Below are positions 17,826 to 26,557 of a stretch of DNA of 64,000 bases, one piece after another. A model generated the notes under the pieces. That model saw only the letters and a program-made list of their open reading frames with translations. It was not told the DNA's origin and did not search any database. Made by a program: the position numbers and the translations under genes. The first letter of the stretch is position 1; each line of letters starts with the position of its first letter. Source of the stretch: Brevibacterium iodinum ATCC 49514 (GTDB lineage: Bacteria; Actinomycetota; Actinomycetes; Actinomycetales; Brevibacteriaceae); NCBI RefSeq assembly GCF_900169265.1, contig NZ_FXYX01000010.1:1-64000 (forward strand), written 5' to 3'.

Positions 17826-18803
17826 TCACTCGATGACTTTGTCGGCCTCGTCGACGAGCTTCTTCGGAATCTCGACACCCTGGGCCTTGGCGGCCTTCGG
17901 GTTGACGACGAGCTCGAGGTTCGAGCTGGTCTCGACGGGCATCTCGGCGGGCTTCTTTCCGTCCTGGAGGATCTGCAGAGCCATTTCGCCGGTCTGTTCG
18001 CCGAGCTTCGTGTAGTCGATGCCGCGGGTGATCGCCGCACCGGATTCGACCTGGCCGGCTTCCGACCCGACGAGCAGGGCCTTGTTCTTCTCTGCCGCCT
18101 GGACCATGGTCGACACTGCCGAGACGACGTTGTTGTCGGTGGGCACATAGTAGGCGTCGACCTTGCCGAGCGAGTCCACGGCCTGAGCGAGCTCGCCCGA
18201 GTTCGCGATCGTCGCTTCCTTGATCTTCACATCGAGGTCCTTGGCGGCCTTCTTCGCGAGATCGACCTGGACCTGCGAGTTGACCTCACCGGAGCTGTAG
18301 ACGATGCCGACGGTCTTCGCATCGGGCTTGACGTCCTTGACCAGCTTGAGCTGCTCTTCGACCGGGTTGAGGTCGGAAGTGCCGGTGACGTTGCCGCCGG
18401 GCTTGTCATTGCTGTCGACGAGGCCGGCCTCTTCGGCGTCGGTGACGGCTGTGAAGAGCACGGGCTTGTCGGTGATCGCCTGGGCTGCGGCCTGAGCGGC
18501 CGGGGTGGCAACGGCGAGCACGAGGTCGAGGTCGTCGTTGGCGAACTGCTGGGCGATCGAGGTTGCATTGGCCTGTTCTCCCTGGGCGTTCTGCACATCC
18601 CATTCGACGTCGACGCCTGCATCTTCGAATGACTCCTTGAAGCCTTCGGTCGCGGCGTCGAGTGCCGGGTGCTGCACGAGCTGGGAGACGCCGATGGAGA
18701 ACGAATCGCCCTCACCGCCACCGCCTTCGCCGCCTCCGCAGGCCGAAACCGCAAGAATCGAACCGACTGCCACCATCGCTGTGGCCACTTTCCTGAGACG
18801 CAT
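17826..18803 (-). CDS. ABC transporter substrate-binding lipoprotein (PF04392 type)
   Basis: A 325-residue lipoprotein. The n-region is MRLRK, and the lipobox AVSAC has Cys22 as the lipid site, followed by a Gly/Glu-rich linker. The body has the two-lobed PF04392 pattern, with QFANDDLDLVLAVATPAAQ, GTSDLNPVEEQLKL and GIVYSSGEVNS, as in tryptophan/tyrosine binding proteins. The ligand cannot be fixed from sequence. AGGGAGAAG precedes ATG 18803. First gene of the operon; a large stem-loop lies in its leader. Confidence 0.9.
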   Translation of the reverse strand: MRLRKVATAMVAVGSILAVSACGGGEGGGGEGDSFSIGVSQLVQHPALDAATEGFKESFEDAGVDVEWDVQNAQGEQANATSIAQQFANDDLDLVLAVATPAAQAAAQAITDKPVLFTAVTDAEEAGLVDSNDKPGGNVTGTSDLNPVEEQLKLVKDVKPDAKTVGIVYSSGEVNSQVQVDLAKKAAKDLDVKIKEATIANSGELAQAVDSLGKVDAYYVPTDNNVVSAVSTMVQAAEKNKALLVGSEAGQVESGAAITRGIDYTKLGEQTGEMALQILQDGKKPAEMPVETSSNLELVVNPKAAKAQGVEIPKKLVDEADKVIE

Positions 18804-18851
18804 TCTTCTCCCTTTCGGAATTTCGGTCCGCCGGTGCGGATCCGTCACGAT

Positions 18852-18907
18852 TTCTGCATTCGACCCCGTCGTTTCCTCGCGCGCAAGGAAACGACGGCAA
18901 TGCAGAA
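18852..18907 (-). promoter_or_regulatory. two-tier stem-loop in the ABC operon leader
   Basis: An outer 9-bp stem TTCTGCATT/AATGCAGAA (18899-18907 with 18852-18860) encloses an inner 12-bp stem (18866-18877 with 18886-18897, arms CCGTCGTTTCCT) and an 8-nt loop. It lies 49 nt before the binding-protein start. It could be a protease II terminator, an attenuator or a processed leader. A 10-codon frame (MRVMISERSE) precedes it. Confidence 0.65.
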
Positions 18908-19068
18908 GAATGATGCGCCGCCGTCACTCAGACCGTTCTGAGATCATGACGCGCATCACGTCGAATGTGATGATATCCACTGTATGGCCCGGCACTGACG
19001 CCGGGTGCCGAATCCGGGTTTTGGAGACAATCGTCCCAGTATCGTTATCTGCGGCGACAGCCGTCCCC

Positions 19069-21345
19069 TCAGGGCTCTATTTCGACATCCGATCGTCCCA
19101 GCACATCGAGGATCCACGCGTACTCGAACGCGATCTCCTTCCACGCGTCATAGCGCCCCGATGCTCCGCCGTGCCCGGCGAGCATTTCGGTCTTGAGCAG
19201 GGCGTTCGCACCGACTTCGCGGAGTCGGGCGACCCATTTCGCGGGTTCGACGTAGAGGACTCGCGTGTCATTGAGCGAGGTCACGGCCAAGATCTGCGGG
19301 TAGGCCGCCTCGGTGACGTTTTCGTAGGGAGAGTACGAGCGCATGTACTCGTAGACTTCCGGATCATGGAGCGGGTCGCCCCACTCCTCCCATTCGATGA
19401 CGGTCAGCGGCAGCTCGGGCATGAGGATCGAGGTCAGGGCGTCGACGAACGGCACTTCGGCGCTGATTCCGGCGAAGAGCTCGGGTGCCATGTTCGCAAT
19501 TGCGCCCATGAGCAGACCGCCGGCCGATCCGCCGCTGGCGACGAGCCGATCCGGACTCGTCCACCCGGTGTCGATGAGGTGGCGGGCGACATCGATGAAG
19601 TCGGTGAAGGTGTTCTTCTTCGCCGTCGTCTTGCCCTGGTCGTACCAGTGTCGGCCCATTTCGCCGCCGCCGCGCACGTGGGCGATGGCGAAGACGACGC
19701 CGCGGTCGAGCAGGGACAGCCGGGAGACCGAGAAGTACGGGTCCATGCTCGCTTCGTAGGAGCCGTATCCGTAGAGGAGCAGCGGTGCCGGCTCTCCCTT
19801 CGCCGAGGCAGCCCCGCCGTTCATCTCGTCCGCACCGTCGCCTGTCCCCGCCGTCGCCGAGGCAGTGCCGCCGTCGAATCGGTGAAGATCCTTGCGGAAT
19901 ACGACCGAGACCGGGATATCGGTGCCGTCTGCGGCCTTCGCCCATAGGAGGGTTTCGGTGTAGTCGTCCAGATCGACCGATCCGAGAACTGACTGACGCT
20001 TGAGAACCGTGTCAGTGCCGTCTGCGACCCTGTGGGAATAGATCACGGCGGGTGTGGACATGGAGGTGAAATGCAGTCGGATGCTCGCCTGCTCGAACTC
20101 GGGGTTGTTGCCCACATAGAGTGACCCGGTCTCCCGGCCGAAGAGCAGCTCCTGCAGCGGAGCGAACGGAGAGGAGGAGTCCCCCAAGCGAATGATGCCG
20201 ACGCGTGCGAAGCCGCCGCGACGGTAGCTGAGCACGATGAAGTCGGCGAAGGCGTCGACGTCTTCGATCCGCAGGTCGTCGATGCGCAGCTCGCCGTCAG
20301 TGCCTGCACCGGATTCGGTGACGATGACGTCGCGGCCGGGTGCGGTCGGGTCGGCGACGGGAACGTCGACGAGGTCGAAGTCGGCGCGGTTGCGATTGTG
20401 GGTGATGAAGAATCGGTCTTCACCGCCGATGACGGCGTGCTCGACGTTGTATTCGACTCCGTCGACCCGGGGCCAGATCTCCTGCGGTTCGGCTTCAAGA
20501 TCGTCGGCGCTGATGCTCCAGTATCCGGTGGTCGTCTTCGATCCGGTGACGACGAACATCATCCGGCCCGAGCGCGAGAAGCCCGATCCGACGAAGAAGC
20601 GCTCATCGGGTTCGTGGAAGATGCACACATCGTCGCTGCTGTCGGTGCCGACGACGTGGCGCCACACTTTCTCCGGTCGCCAAGCGTCGTCAACGGTGGT
20701 GTAGAAGACATAGCGTCCGCTCGGGTCGAGCGAGGCTCCGGCGAAGGTGCCGTCGATCGTGTCGGCGAGATCGTCTCCCGTGATGAGGTCGCGGACATGG
20801 AGGGTGTAGCGTTCGTCGCCGGTGGTGTCGACGCCGTAGAGGAGTCGGCTGCCGTCGTCGGAGAGTGAGAAGGAGCCGAGGGAGAAGAACTCCTGACCTT
20901 CGGCGGCGATGTTCGAGTCGAAGACGACTTCCTCTCCGGGCAGAGGCTCTTCGCCGACCTCCGGCGGGGTCCAGTCGTCGGGGTCCGAGATGGGGATCCG
21001 GACGCTGATGCCGTAGTCGAGTCCGGCCTTCGTGCGGGAGAAGTACCAATAGTTCCCGCGCCGGTTGGGCACGGACATGTCGGTCTCTTTGATGCGCGTT
21101 TTGATCTCGGTGAAGATCGAGTTCTGGAGGCCTTCGAGGTGAGCGGTCTGCGCGCTGGTCCAGGCGTTCTCCGCTTCGAGGTGGGCGATGACCTCGGGCG
21201 ATTCCTTCTCACGCATCCACTCGTAGTCGTCGATGAAAGTGTGGCCGTGATGAGTGCGCTCGAACGGGACCTTCTTCGCCACCGGCGCCGATGTCGGAGT
21301 CGCGGTCGTCGAGGTTGCGGAGTCGTTGCCGGAAGTTTCGCTCAT
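19069..21345 (-). CDS. ptrB: oligopeptidase B (protease II), S9A family
   Basis: A 758-residue serine peptidase that cleaves short peptides after Arg or Lys. The N-terminal ~430 residues form the beta-propeller filter, with DDYEWMREKESPEV near residue 38. The C-terminal alpha/beta hydrolase carries GGSAGG with catalytic Ser607, NDTRVLYVEP with the Asp, and GHGGASGRY with the His. An Ala/Gly/Asp-rich insertion around residues 490-515 is a local low-complexity loop. The first ~25 residues are a Ser/Thr-rich leader without a signal peptide, so the enzyme is cytoplasmic. Divergent from tctC. Confidence 0.93.
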   Translation of the reverse strand: MSETSGNDSATSTTATPTSAPVAKKVPFERTHHGHTFIDDYEWMREKESPEVIAHLEAENAWTSAQTAHLEGLQNSIFTEIKTRIKETDMSVPNRRGNYWYFSRTKAGLDYGISVRIPISDPDDWTPPEVGEEPLPGEEVVFDSNIAAEGQEFFSLGSFSLSDDGSRLLYGVDTTGDERYTLHVRDLITGDDLADTIDGTFAGASLDPSGRYVFYTTVDDAWRPEKVWRHVVGTDSSDDVCIFHEPDERFFVGSGFSRSGRMMFVVTGSKTTTGYWSISADDLEAEPQEIWPRVDGVEYNVEHAVIGGEDRFFITHNRNRADFDLVDVPVADPTAPGRDVIVTESGAGTDGELRIDDLRIEDVDAFADFIVLSYRRGGFARVGIIRLGDSSSPFAPLQELLFGRETGSLYVGNNPEFEQASIRLHFTSMSTPAVIYSHRVADGTDTVLKRQSVLGSVDLDDYTETLLWAKAADGTDIPVSVVFRKDLHRFDGGTASATAGTGDGADEMNGGAASAKGEPAPLLLYGYGSYEASMDPYFSVSRLSLLDRGVVFAIAHVRGGGEMGRHWYDQGKTTAKKNTFTDFIDVARHLIDTGWTSPDRLVASGGSAGGLLMGAIANMAPELFAGISAEVPFVDALTSILMPELPLTVIEWEEWGDPLHDPEVYEYMRSYSPYENVTEAAYPQILAVTSLNDTRVLYVEPAKWVARLREVGANALLKTEMLAGHGGASGRYDAWKEIAFEYAWILDVLGRSDVEIEP

Positions 21346-21538
21346 GACGCCAGCCTATCCGCCGTCCCACGAACACCCGCACCTCGTCACTGCCTCACCC
21401 CTCGACACCACCAGGTGAGCAGAATGCACTCAACGCGCGCAATGCGCAGAAAGCGCAGAGTGAGCACAAACACGCCGTTGACACTCAGCAACCTCTAAGG
21501 TGAGTCTCACATCACACCTGCCTTCAAAGGAGAAGTCC
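21346..21538. promoter_or_regulatory. divergent promoter region, ptrB / tctCBA
   Basis: A 193-bp gap between oppositely oriented starts. It contains a run of AATGCGCAG/AAGCGCAGAG near-repeats around 21440-21465, and AAAGGAG before the tctC GTG. No -35/-10 pair is clear enough to assign. Confidence 0.4.
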
Positions 21539-22576
21539 GTGCCAAAGGCGCCACCTCCCGAAGATTCCGTGTCGGAATCCTCTCATCCTTCGCGACGAAC
21601 CTTCGGTCGCATCGCCTACGGGGCGATCGCCTTGGCGGCGATCGGAACGGCGACGACCTATTCGGTCAAGGCCGCCTCGGCGAAGGGTGACCTGTCATCG
21701 AATCTCACCCTCATCGCTCCGGCCGGCGCCGGCGGCGGCTGGGACGGGTTCGCTCGCGAGACCCAGCAGGCCATGCGCGTCGAGCGGCTCGCGAACAACG
21801 CCCAGGTCGTCAACATCCCGGGTGCCGGCGGCACCATCGGGCTCGGCAAATTCTCGACCATGCACGGTCAGGCGGACACGATCCTGGCCACCGGCACCGC
21901 CATGGTCGGCGGAATCGCCCTGAACAAGTCACCGGTCGGCTTCGACAACACGACTCTGCTCGCCCGAGTGGCCGAGGACTATGACGTACTCATCGCCGCC
22001 GCCGATTCTCCGCACAACACGATCGACGATGTCATCGGTGCGTGGAAGAAGGATCCGAAGGGATTCGTGTGGACGGGCGGTTCGGCCGGCTCGGTCGACC
22101 ATCTGACCATCGCTCAGCTGGCGCTGCTCGGCGGGATCTCCGCCTCGGACATCACCTACATTCCGAAGTCCGGCGGCGGTGAAGCCATCCAGACTCTGCT
22201 TTCGGGCACCACCGATTTCGCCTCCTGCGGTTTCAACGAGGTCTCCGACCAGATCGATGCCGGACGCGTCAAGGCCATCGGCGTCGCCGCCCCGAAGCGG
22301 ATCAAGGGCTTCGAGGATGTGCCGACCATGTCCGAACAGGGCTACGAGGTCACGCTGACGAACTGGCGCGGCTGGCTCGGAGCGCCGGACATCACCGGCG
22401 ACGAATCCGCTCAGCTGCTCGACGTGCTGACGAAGACCCGCGACAGCGCCGCATGGAAGGACGCCCTCGGTCGGAACAAGTGGACCGACGTGTGGCAGAC
22501 CGGCGAGGAATTCGCGGAGTTCATCAAGGAGGACACCTCACGGGTGGAGAAGCTGCTGAAGGAGTTGGGACTGTGA
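21539..22576 (+). CDS. tctC: tripartite tricarboxylate transporter substrate-binding protein (TctC family)
   Basis: A 345-residue Bug/TctC extracytoplasmic solute receptor. The N terminus has a SRRTFGR pattern followed by a hydrophobic segment (AYGAIALAAIGTATTYSV), suggesting a Tat-type signal. The ligand fold begins at LTLIAPAGAGGGWD and carries the family motif IPGAGGTIGLGKF. GTG 21539 is chosen because AAAGGAG lies 6 nt upstream; an in-frame GTG at 21500 lacks one. Translationally coupled to tctB (GTGA overlap). The substrate is a carboxylate of unknown identity. Confidence 0.9.
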   Translation: MPKAPPPEDSVSESSHPSRRTFGRIAYGAIALAAIGTATTYSVKAASAKGDLSSNLTLIAPAGAGGGWDGFARETQQAMRVERLANNAQVVNIPGAGGTIGLGKFSTMHGQADTILATGTAMVGGIALNKSPVGFDNTTLLARVAEDYDVLIAAADSPHNTIDDVIGAWKKDPKGFVWTGGSAGSVDHLTIAQLALLGGISASDITYIPKSGGGEAIQTLLSGTTDFASCGFNEVSDQIDAGRVKAIGVAAPKRIKGFEDVPTMSEQGYEVTLTNWRGWLGAPDITGDESAQLLDVLTKTRDSAAWKDALGRNKWTDVWQTGEEFAEFIKEDTSRVEKLLKELGL

Positions 22577-23247
22577 GCGCACAGACGACGGCGAAGACGG
22601 AGCGGACGGGCCACCTCGGCGCGGGCACCTGGTGGCAGGGACGGTCAGGGCTCATCGTCCCCCTCATCATGGGGGCGTTCTCGACCTATCTGCTCATCGG
22701 CATCCTCACCATGGAGGTGCCTGCGGATGCGGACAAACCTGGCCCGCAGTTCTTCCCGACGATCATCATGCTCGTCGGCTACGCGCTGACGATTCTGCTG
22801 GTCATCGCCTATATCCGCAATCCCGAACCCGTCGATGTCGACGATGAGCTGCCGGCCGCGGCCGAGGAGGACAAGGCGTTCTCGACTCCGGTCACGTCGG
22901 CGGTCTCGGCCTCTCGACTCTCTCCTCACGAAGAAGACGAGCCGGAAAAGGATCGAGCAGCTCTGGCCGCGGCGCGCAAAGCAGATGCGAAGCATCGCAC
23001 GCACAGTGACTTCGTGTCCCTGGCCTGGGGCGCCGGCGGGTTCGCGGCGTTCGCGCTCCTCCTCGAATTCGCCGGATGGATCATCGCCGCAGCCCTGCTG
23101 TTCTGGTGCGTGGCCCGGTCGATGGGCTCAAAGAAGCCGCTGTTCGACCTCACTCTGGCACTGACGTTCTCGTCCCTGGTCTACATCGCCTTCGCGGTGC
23201 TGCTGGGGCTCAATCTTCCTTCGGGAATTCTGGGAGGTGGCTTCTGA
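22573..23247 (+). CDS. tctB: tripartite tricarboxylate transporter TctB family protein
   Basis: A 224-residue small membrane subunit with four helices: one pair at about residues 25-90, the other at about residues 150-220. The two pairs are separated by a long hydrophilic loop (~65 residues, acidic then Lys/Arg-rich) that most TctB proteins lack or have shorter. GTG 22573 overlaps the tctC stop by 4 bp. It partners with TctA in the membrane channel of this secondary, binding-protein-dependent importer. Confidence 0.85.
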   Translation: MSAQTTAKTERTGHLGAGTWWQGRSGLIVPLIMGAFSTYLLIGILTMEVPADADKPGPQFFPTIIMLVGYALTILLVIAYIRNPEPVDVDDELPAAAEEDKAFSTPVTSAVSASRLSPHEEDEPEKDRAALAAARKADAKHRTHSDFVSLAWGAGGFAAFALLLEFAGWIIAAALLFWCVARSMGSKKPLFDLTLALTFSSLVYIAFAVLLGLNLPSGILGGGF

Positions 23248-23248
23248 T

Positions 23249-24796
23249 ATGGACGCCCTCATGTCCCTCTTCGAAGGGTTCACACACGCTCTGACGCCGA
23301 TGAACCTGCTGTGGGTCCTCGTCGGCTGCTTCCTCGGCACCGCCGTCGGTGTGCTGCCGGGCCTCGGGTCGTCGATGGCCGTGGCACTGCTGCTTCCGAT
23401 GACCTTCGCTCTGGATCCCACGGGTGCGTTCATCATGTTCGCCGGCGTCTACTTCGGTGGGCTCTTCGGCGACTCGACGATGGCCATCCTCATGAACACA
23501 CCGGGCCAGGCCTCTGCGATCGCCTCGACGTTCGAAGGCCACAAGATGGCCAAGTCAGGGCGCGCCCCACAGGCTCTGGCTACGGCCGCGATCGGCGCGT
23601 TCATCGGCGGGTTCATCTCCTGCTTCCTCGTCGTCTTCGTCGCACCGGCTCTGGCCGACCTGTCGACGAGCTTCGGCCCGGCCGAGTTCTTCGCCCTCGC
23701 GCTCTTCGCCTTCGTCGCCACCTCCTCGGTGGTCGCCGATTCGGTGCTCAAGGGGCTCACGGCTCTGGTGCTGGGCATCGGCATCACCGTCATCGGCATC
23801 GACTCGGTCTCGGGCACGGAGCGGTTCACGCTCGGCGTCCCCGAGCTCTTCGACGGCGTCTCCCTGGTCACGGTGACCGTGGGTGTGCTCGCCCTCGGCG
23901 AGGTGTTCTTCATCGCCTCTCGCATCCGCCGTCAGACCAAGGACAACACGATCAACTCCTCGGGTCGTCCGTTCCTCTCGCGCAAGGAGGTCGGCGAGGC
24001 GCTGCCGGCATGGCTGCGCGGAACCGCGATCGGTCTGCCCTTCGGCGTCATCCCCGTCGGCGGTGCCGATGTGCCGACGTTCATGGCCTACGGTCTGGAG
24101 CGCAAGCTCGATTCCCGCCGGAAGGATCCGCAGTTCGGCAAGGGTGCGATCCGCGGTCTCGCCGCCCCCGAGGCGGCCGGATCGGCGACGACGGGCATTG
24201 CCATGGGAGCCCTGCTGGCTCTGGGGCTGCCGATCTCGGCGACGGCGGCGATCATGCTCGCGGCGTTCCGTCAGTACGGCATCCAGCCCGGTCCGCTGCT
24301 CTTCGACCGCTCACCCGAACTCGTGTGGGGTCTGCTGGCGAGCTTCTTCGTTGCGATGATCGTGCTGCTCATCATCAACCTGCCGTTCGCTCCTTTGTGG
24401 GCGAAGCTGCTGAAGATCCCGGACCCGTACCTCTACGGCGGCATCGCGGTCTTCTGCGGACTGGGCATCTATGCGACGTCCGCCTCGACGTTTGAGCTGC
24501 TCATCCTGCTGGGCATCGGCGTGCTGAGCTTCGTGCTCAAGCGCTACGGTGTGCCACTGGCTCCGCTGATGATCGGCATGGTGCTCGGCCCCCTGGCCGA
24601 GTCGAACCTGCGCGACTCCCTGCTGGCCTCCGGCGGTGATGCGTCGACTCTGGTGTCGTCGCCGATCACGATCGTCATCTACCTCGTGCTCATCGCCGCT
24701 CTCGTCTACACCGGCATCGGCCGAGTGCTGGCCCGCAGGCGGCAGAAGCAGACGACGCAGGAGATGCTCTCCCCGGCGAACTCGTCGCAGGGCTGA
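23249..24796 (+). CDS. tctA: tripartite tricarboxylate transporter permease TctA
   Basis: A 515-residue large permease with about 11-12 membrane helices. TctA motifs visible include GVLPGLGSSMAVALLLPM near residue 40, GDSTMAILMNTPGQASAIAST around 80, and LAAPEAAGSATTG around 310. ATG 23249 starts 1 bp after the tctB stop; GGGAGG lies 11 nt upstream. It ends the tctCBA operon, followed by a strong stem-loop. A second, only distantly similar tctCBA set lies at 40988-44102. Confidence 0.93.
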   Translation: MDALMSLFEGFTHALTPMNLLWVLVGCFLGTAVGVLPGLGSSMAVALLLPMTFALDPTGAFIMFAGVYFGGLFGDSTMAILMNTPGQASAIASTFEGHKMAKSGRAPQALATAAIGAFIGGFISCFLVVFVAPALADLSTSFGPAEFFALALFAFVATSSVVADSVLKGLTALVLGIGITVIGIDSVSGTERFTLGVPELFDGVSLVTVTVGVLALGEVFFIASRIRRQTKDNTINSSGRPFLSRKEVGEALPAWLRGTAIGLPFGVIPVGGADVPTFMAYGLERKLDSRRKDPQFGKGAIRGLAAPEAAGSATTGIAMGALLALGLPISATAAIMLAAFRQYGIQPGPLLFDRSPELVWGLLASFFVAMIVLLIINLPFAPLWAKLLKIPDPYLYGGIAVFCGLGIYATSASTFELLILLGIGVLSFVLKRYGVPLAPLMIGMVLGPLAESNLRDSLLASGGDASTLVSSPITIVIYLVLIAALVYTGIGRVLARRRQKQTTQEMLSPANSSQG

Positions 24797-24847
24797 TCCC
24801 GGGGTCGCTCAAGCCCAAGCGGGGTTCGCCAGCCACCGAGCCGTCGT

Positions 24848-24905
24848 TCAAGCCCAAGCGCGGATATCGAGACGTCTACGTCCCGATATCCGCGCTTCTG
24901 CTTGA
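24848..24905. terminator. long bidirectional terminator stem
   Basis: A 14-bp perfect stem AAGCGCGGATATCG (24856-24869) with 24884-24897, an inner GACGT/ACGTC stem, and an outer 6-bp TCAAGC/GCTTGA after a 2-nt mismatch. It lies between convergent tctA and the MFS gene. The left outer arm TCAAGCCCAAGCG also occurs alone at about 24809, as a direct repeat. Confidence 0.8.
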
Positions 24906-24959
24906 TCGAGGGTTGTCGGGCCAGCCACCAGCCGCCCGAGGGCTCGCTGAGCAGCCCAG

Positions 24960-26504
24960 TCAGCGGTCGGAGTCAGCACCGGCGGCAGCTCCCGGCAGCA
25001 GTCGCCCGGCGCCCTTGAGACCGAAGCTGGTGAGCACGGCGGCCACGAGGACGAGGACGACGGCCGCACCGGCGGCCCACTGCACGCCGAAGTCGAAGGC
25101 TGACACCGCCGCCTCGGTGATTCGTTCGCCGGCTGCACCACTCAGCCCGGACGCGTATTCGAGCGCGGAGCCGAGCGTATCGAACTGAGCTCTGTCCGCT
25201 TTGTCCCCGATCGCGGACTGCAGCGCGGATCCGTACATGAAGGTCGAGAGTCCACCGAGCACGGTCGTTCCCATGACGGAACCGAATTCGTACGCGGTTT
25301 CCGATATCGCCGAGGCGGCTCCGGCCTTATGTGCGGGGACCGCAGCGAGGATGAGGTCGTTCGTGATGACCTCGGCGGTGCCGAGTCCGATTCCGAGGAT
25401 GAGGAAGGCCAGCAGCATTCCCATCACGGAGTGTTCGGAGGTGAAGGCGATGATGCCCATGCCGATGGCGTTGAGCACGAGCGCACAGGGCACGACGACG
25501 CGAGGTTCGAAGCGGGCGATGAGCGGCACTGCCAGGTAGCCGGCCGCGACCGAGGTGATCAGTCCCGGGATGAGCACGAGGGCGGCGTCGATCGGAGAGA
25601 GTCCGAGCACGAGCTGGAGCAGCTGGGTGCCGAAGTAGAGGAACCCGGCCAGCCCCATGACGCTCAGCAGGTTCGACACCACCGCCGAGGTGAACACGGA
25701 GTTCGCGAACAGACGGACGTCGAGCATCGGGTTCGGTGTGGCGAGCTGGCGGAGGACGAAGCTGGCACCGGCGACGGTTGCCACGGACAGGGTGAACCAG
25801 AAGAGGAGGTCGGCGCCAGAGGCCATGCTGTGTTTGATGGCGAAGACGAGCGGGGCCAGTGCGAGCATCGACAGGATGATGGAGAGCGGGTCGAAGCGGC
25901 CGGGGTTCGGATCGCGCGATTCGGGCAGCAGGATGGCGGCCGCGGGGATGAAGAGCACGATGAGCGGCAGGTTGATGAAGAAGACCGAGCTCCAGTGGAA
26001 GTGCTCGAGCAGAAAGCCGCCGACGATCGGACCCAGAGCGGCACCGCCGGAGAACATCGCGGCCCAGGTGGCGATCGCGATGCGGCGATCTTTGTCATGA
26101 TCGAAGATGTTGCGGATGAGCGACAGCGTCGAGGGCATGAGGGTGGCGCCGAAGAGGCCCAACAGTGCGCGGGCGAGGATGAGCATCTCGGCTGAGGTGG
26201 AGAACGCTGCGAGCAGCGAGGCCGCGCCGAAGCCGACGGACCCGATGATCAGCAGCTTGCGACGTCCGACCCGATCACCGAGGCTGCCCATGGCCACCAG
26301 CAGACCGGCAAGCATGAGCGCGTAGATGTCGACGATCCACAGCAGCTGCGTGCCCGTCGGATGCAGGCCGGTGCTGATGGCAGGGATCGCGAATCCGAGG
26401 ACCGTGTTGTCGATCGAGATCAGCAGCACGGGGATCATGAGCACCGCGAGTCCGGCCCATTCGCGCCGGCCGGCACGCAGCTGTGGAGTCAGTGTCGTCG
26501 CCAT
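24960..26504 (-). CDS. MFS drug exporter, DHA2 (14-TM) family
   Basis: A 514-residue proton-coupled exporter with about 14 hydrophobic helices. DHA2 motif A appears as GSLGDRVGRRKLL near residue 75, and LDxTVVNVALP-like motif D1 is represented by SIDNTVLGFAIPAI near residue 30. ATG 26504 sits 7 nt after a TACAGT hexamer and next to a 24-bp palindrome, so the mRNA is probably leaderless and controlled by a TetR-type repressor. No TetR gene adjoins it. Substrate unknown; typical ones are lipophilic cations and antibiotics. Confidence 0.9.
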   Translation of the reverse strand: MATTLTPQLRAGRREWAGLAVLMIPVLLISIDNTVLGFAIPAISTGLHPTGTQLLWIVDIYALMLAGLLVAMGSLGDRVGRRKLLIIGSVGFGAASLLAAFSTSAEMLILARALLGLFGATLMPSTLSLIRNIFDHDKDRRIAIATWAAMFSGGAALGPIVGGFLLEHFHWSSVFFINLPLIVLFIPAAAILLPESRDPNPGRFDPLSIILSMLALAPLVFAIKHSMASGADLLFWFTLSVATVAGASFVLRQLATPNPMLDVRLFANSVFTSAVVSNLLSVMGLAGFLYFGTQLLQLVLGLSPIDAALVLIPGLITSVAAGYLAVPLIARFEPRVVVPCALVLNAIGMGIIAFTSEHSVMGMLLAFLILGIGLGTAEVITNDLILAAVPAHKAGAASAISETAYEFGSVMGTTVLGGLSTFMYGSALQSAIGDKADRAQFDTLGSALEYASGLSGAAGERITEAAVSAFDFGVQWAAGAAVVLVLVAAVLTSFGLKGAGRLLPGAAAGADSDR

Positions 26505-26511
26505 GCCCACT

Positions 26512-26535
26512 ACTGTACCGTCTGGACGGTACAGT
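26512..26535 (-). promoter_or_regulatory. promoter and palindromic operator of the MFS gene
   Basis: Perfect 11-bp arms ACTGTACCGTC/GACGGTACAGT around a 2-nt centre. On the minus strand the downstream arm supplies TACAGT as -10, 7 nt from the ATG, and TTCAAC lies 16 nt upstream as -35. The repressor gene is not adjacent. Confidence 0.85.
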
Positions 26536-26557
26536 TGAAAAGCGGGGAGTGGAATGC

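Noticed and set aside
18925-18957. Ten-codon leader peptide (MRVMISERSE) before the ABC operon as a classical amino-acid attenuator
   Set aside because: It contains no run of Trp, Tyr or other regulatory codons, and no ribosome site is evident, so ribosome-stalling attenuation is not supported.
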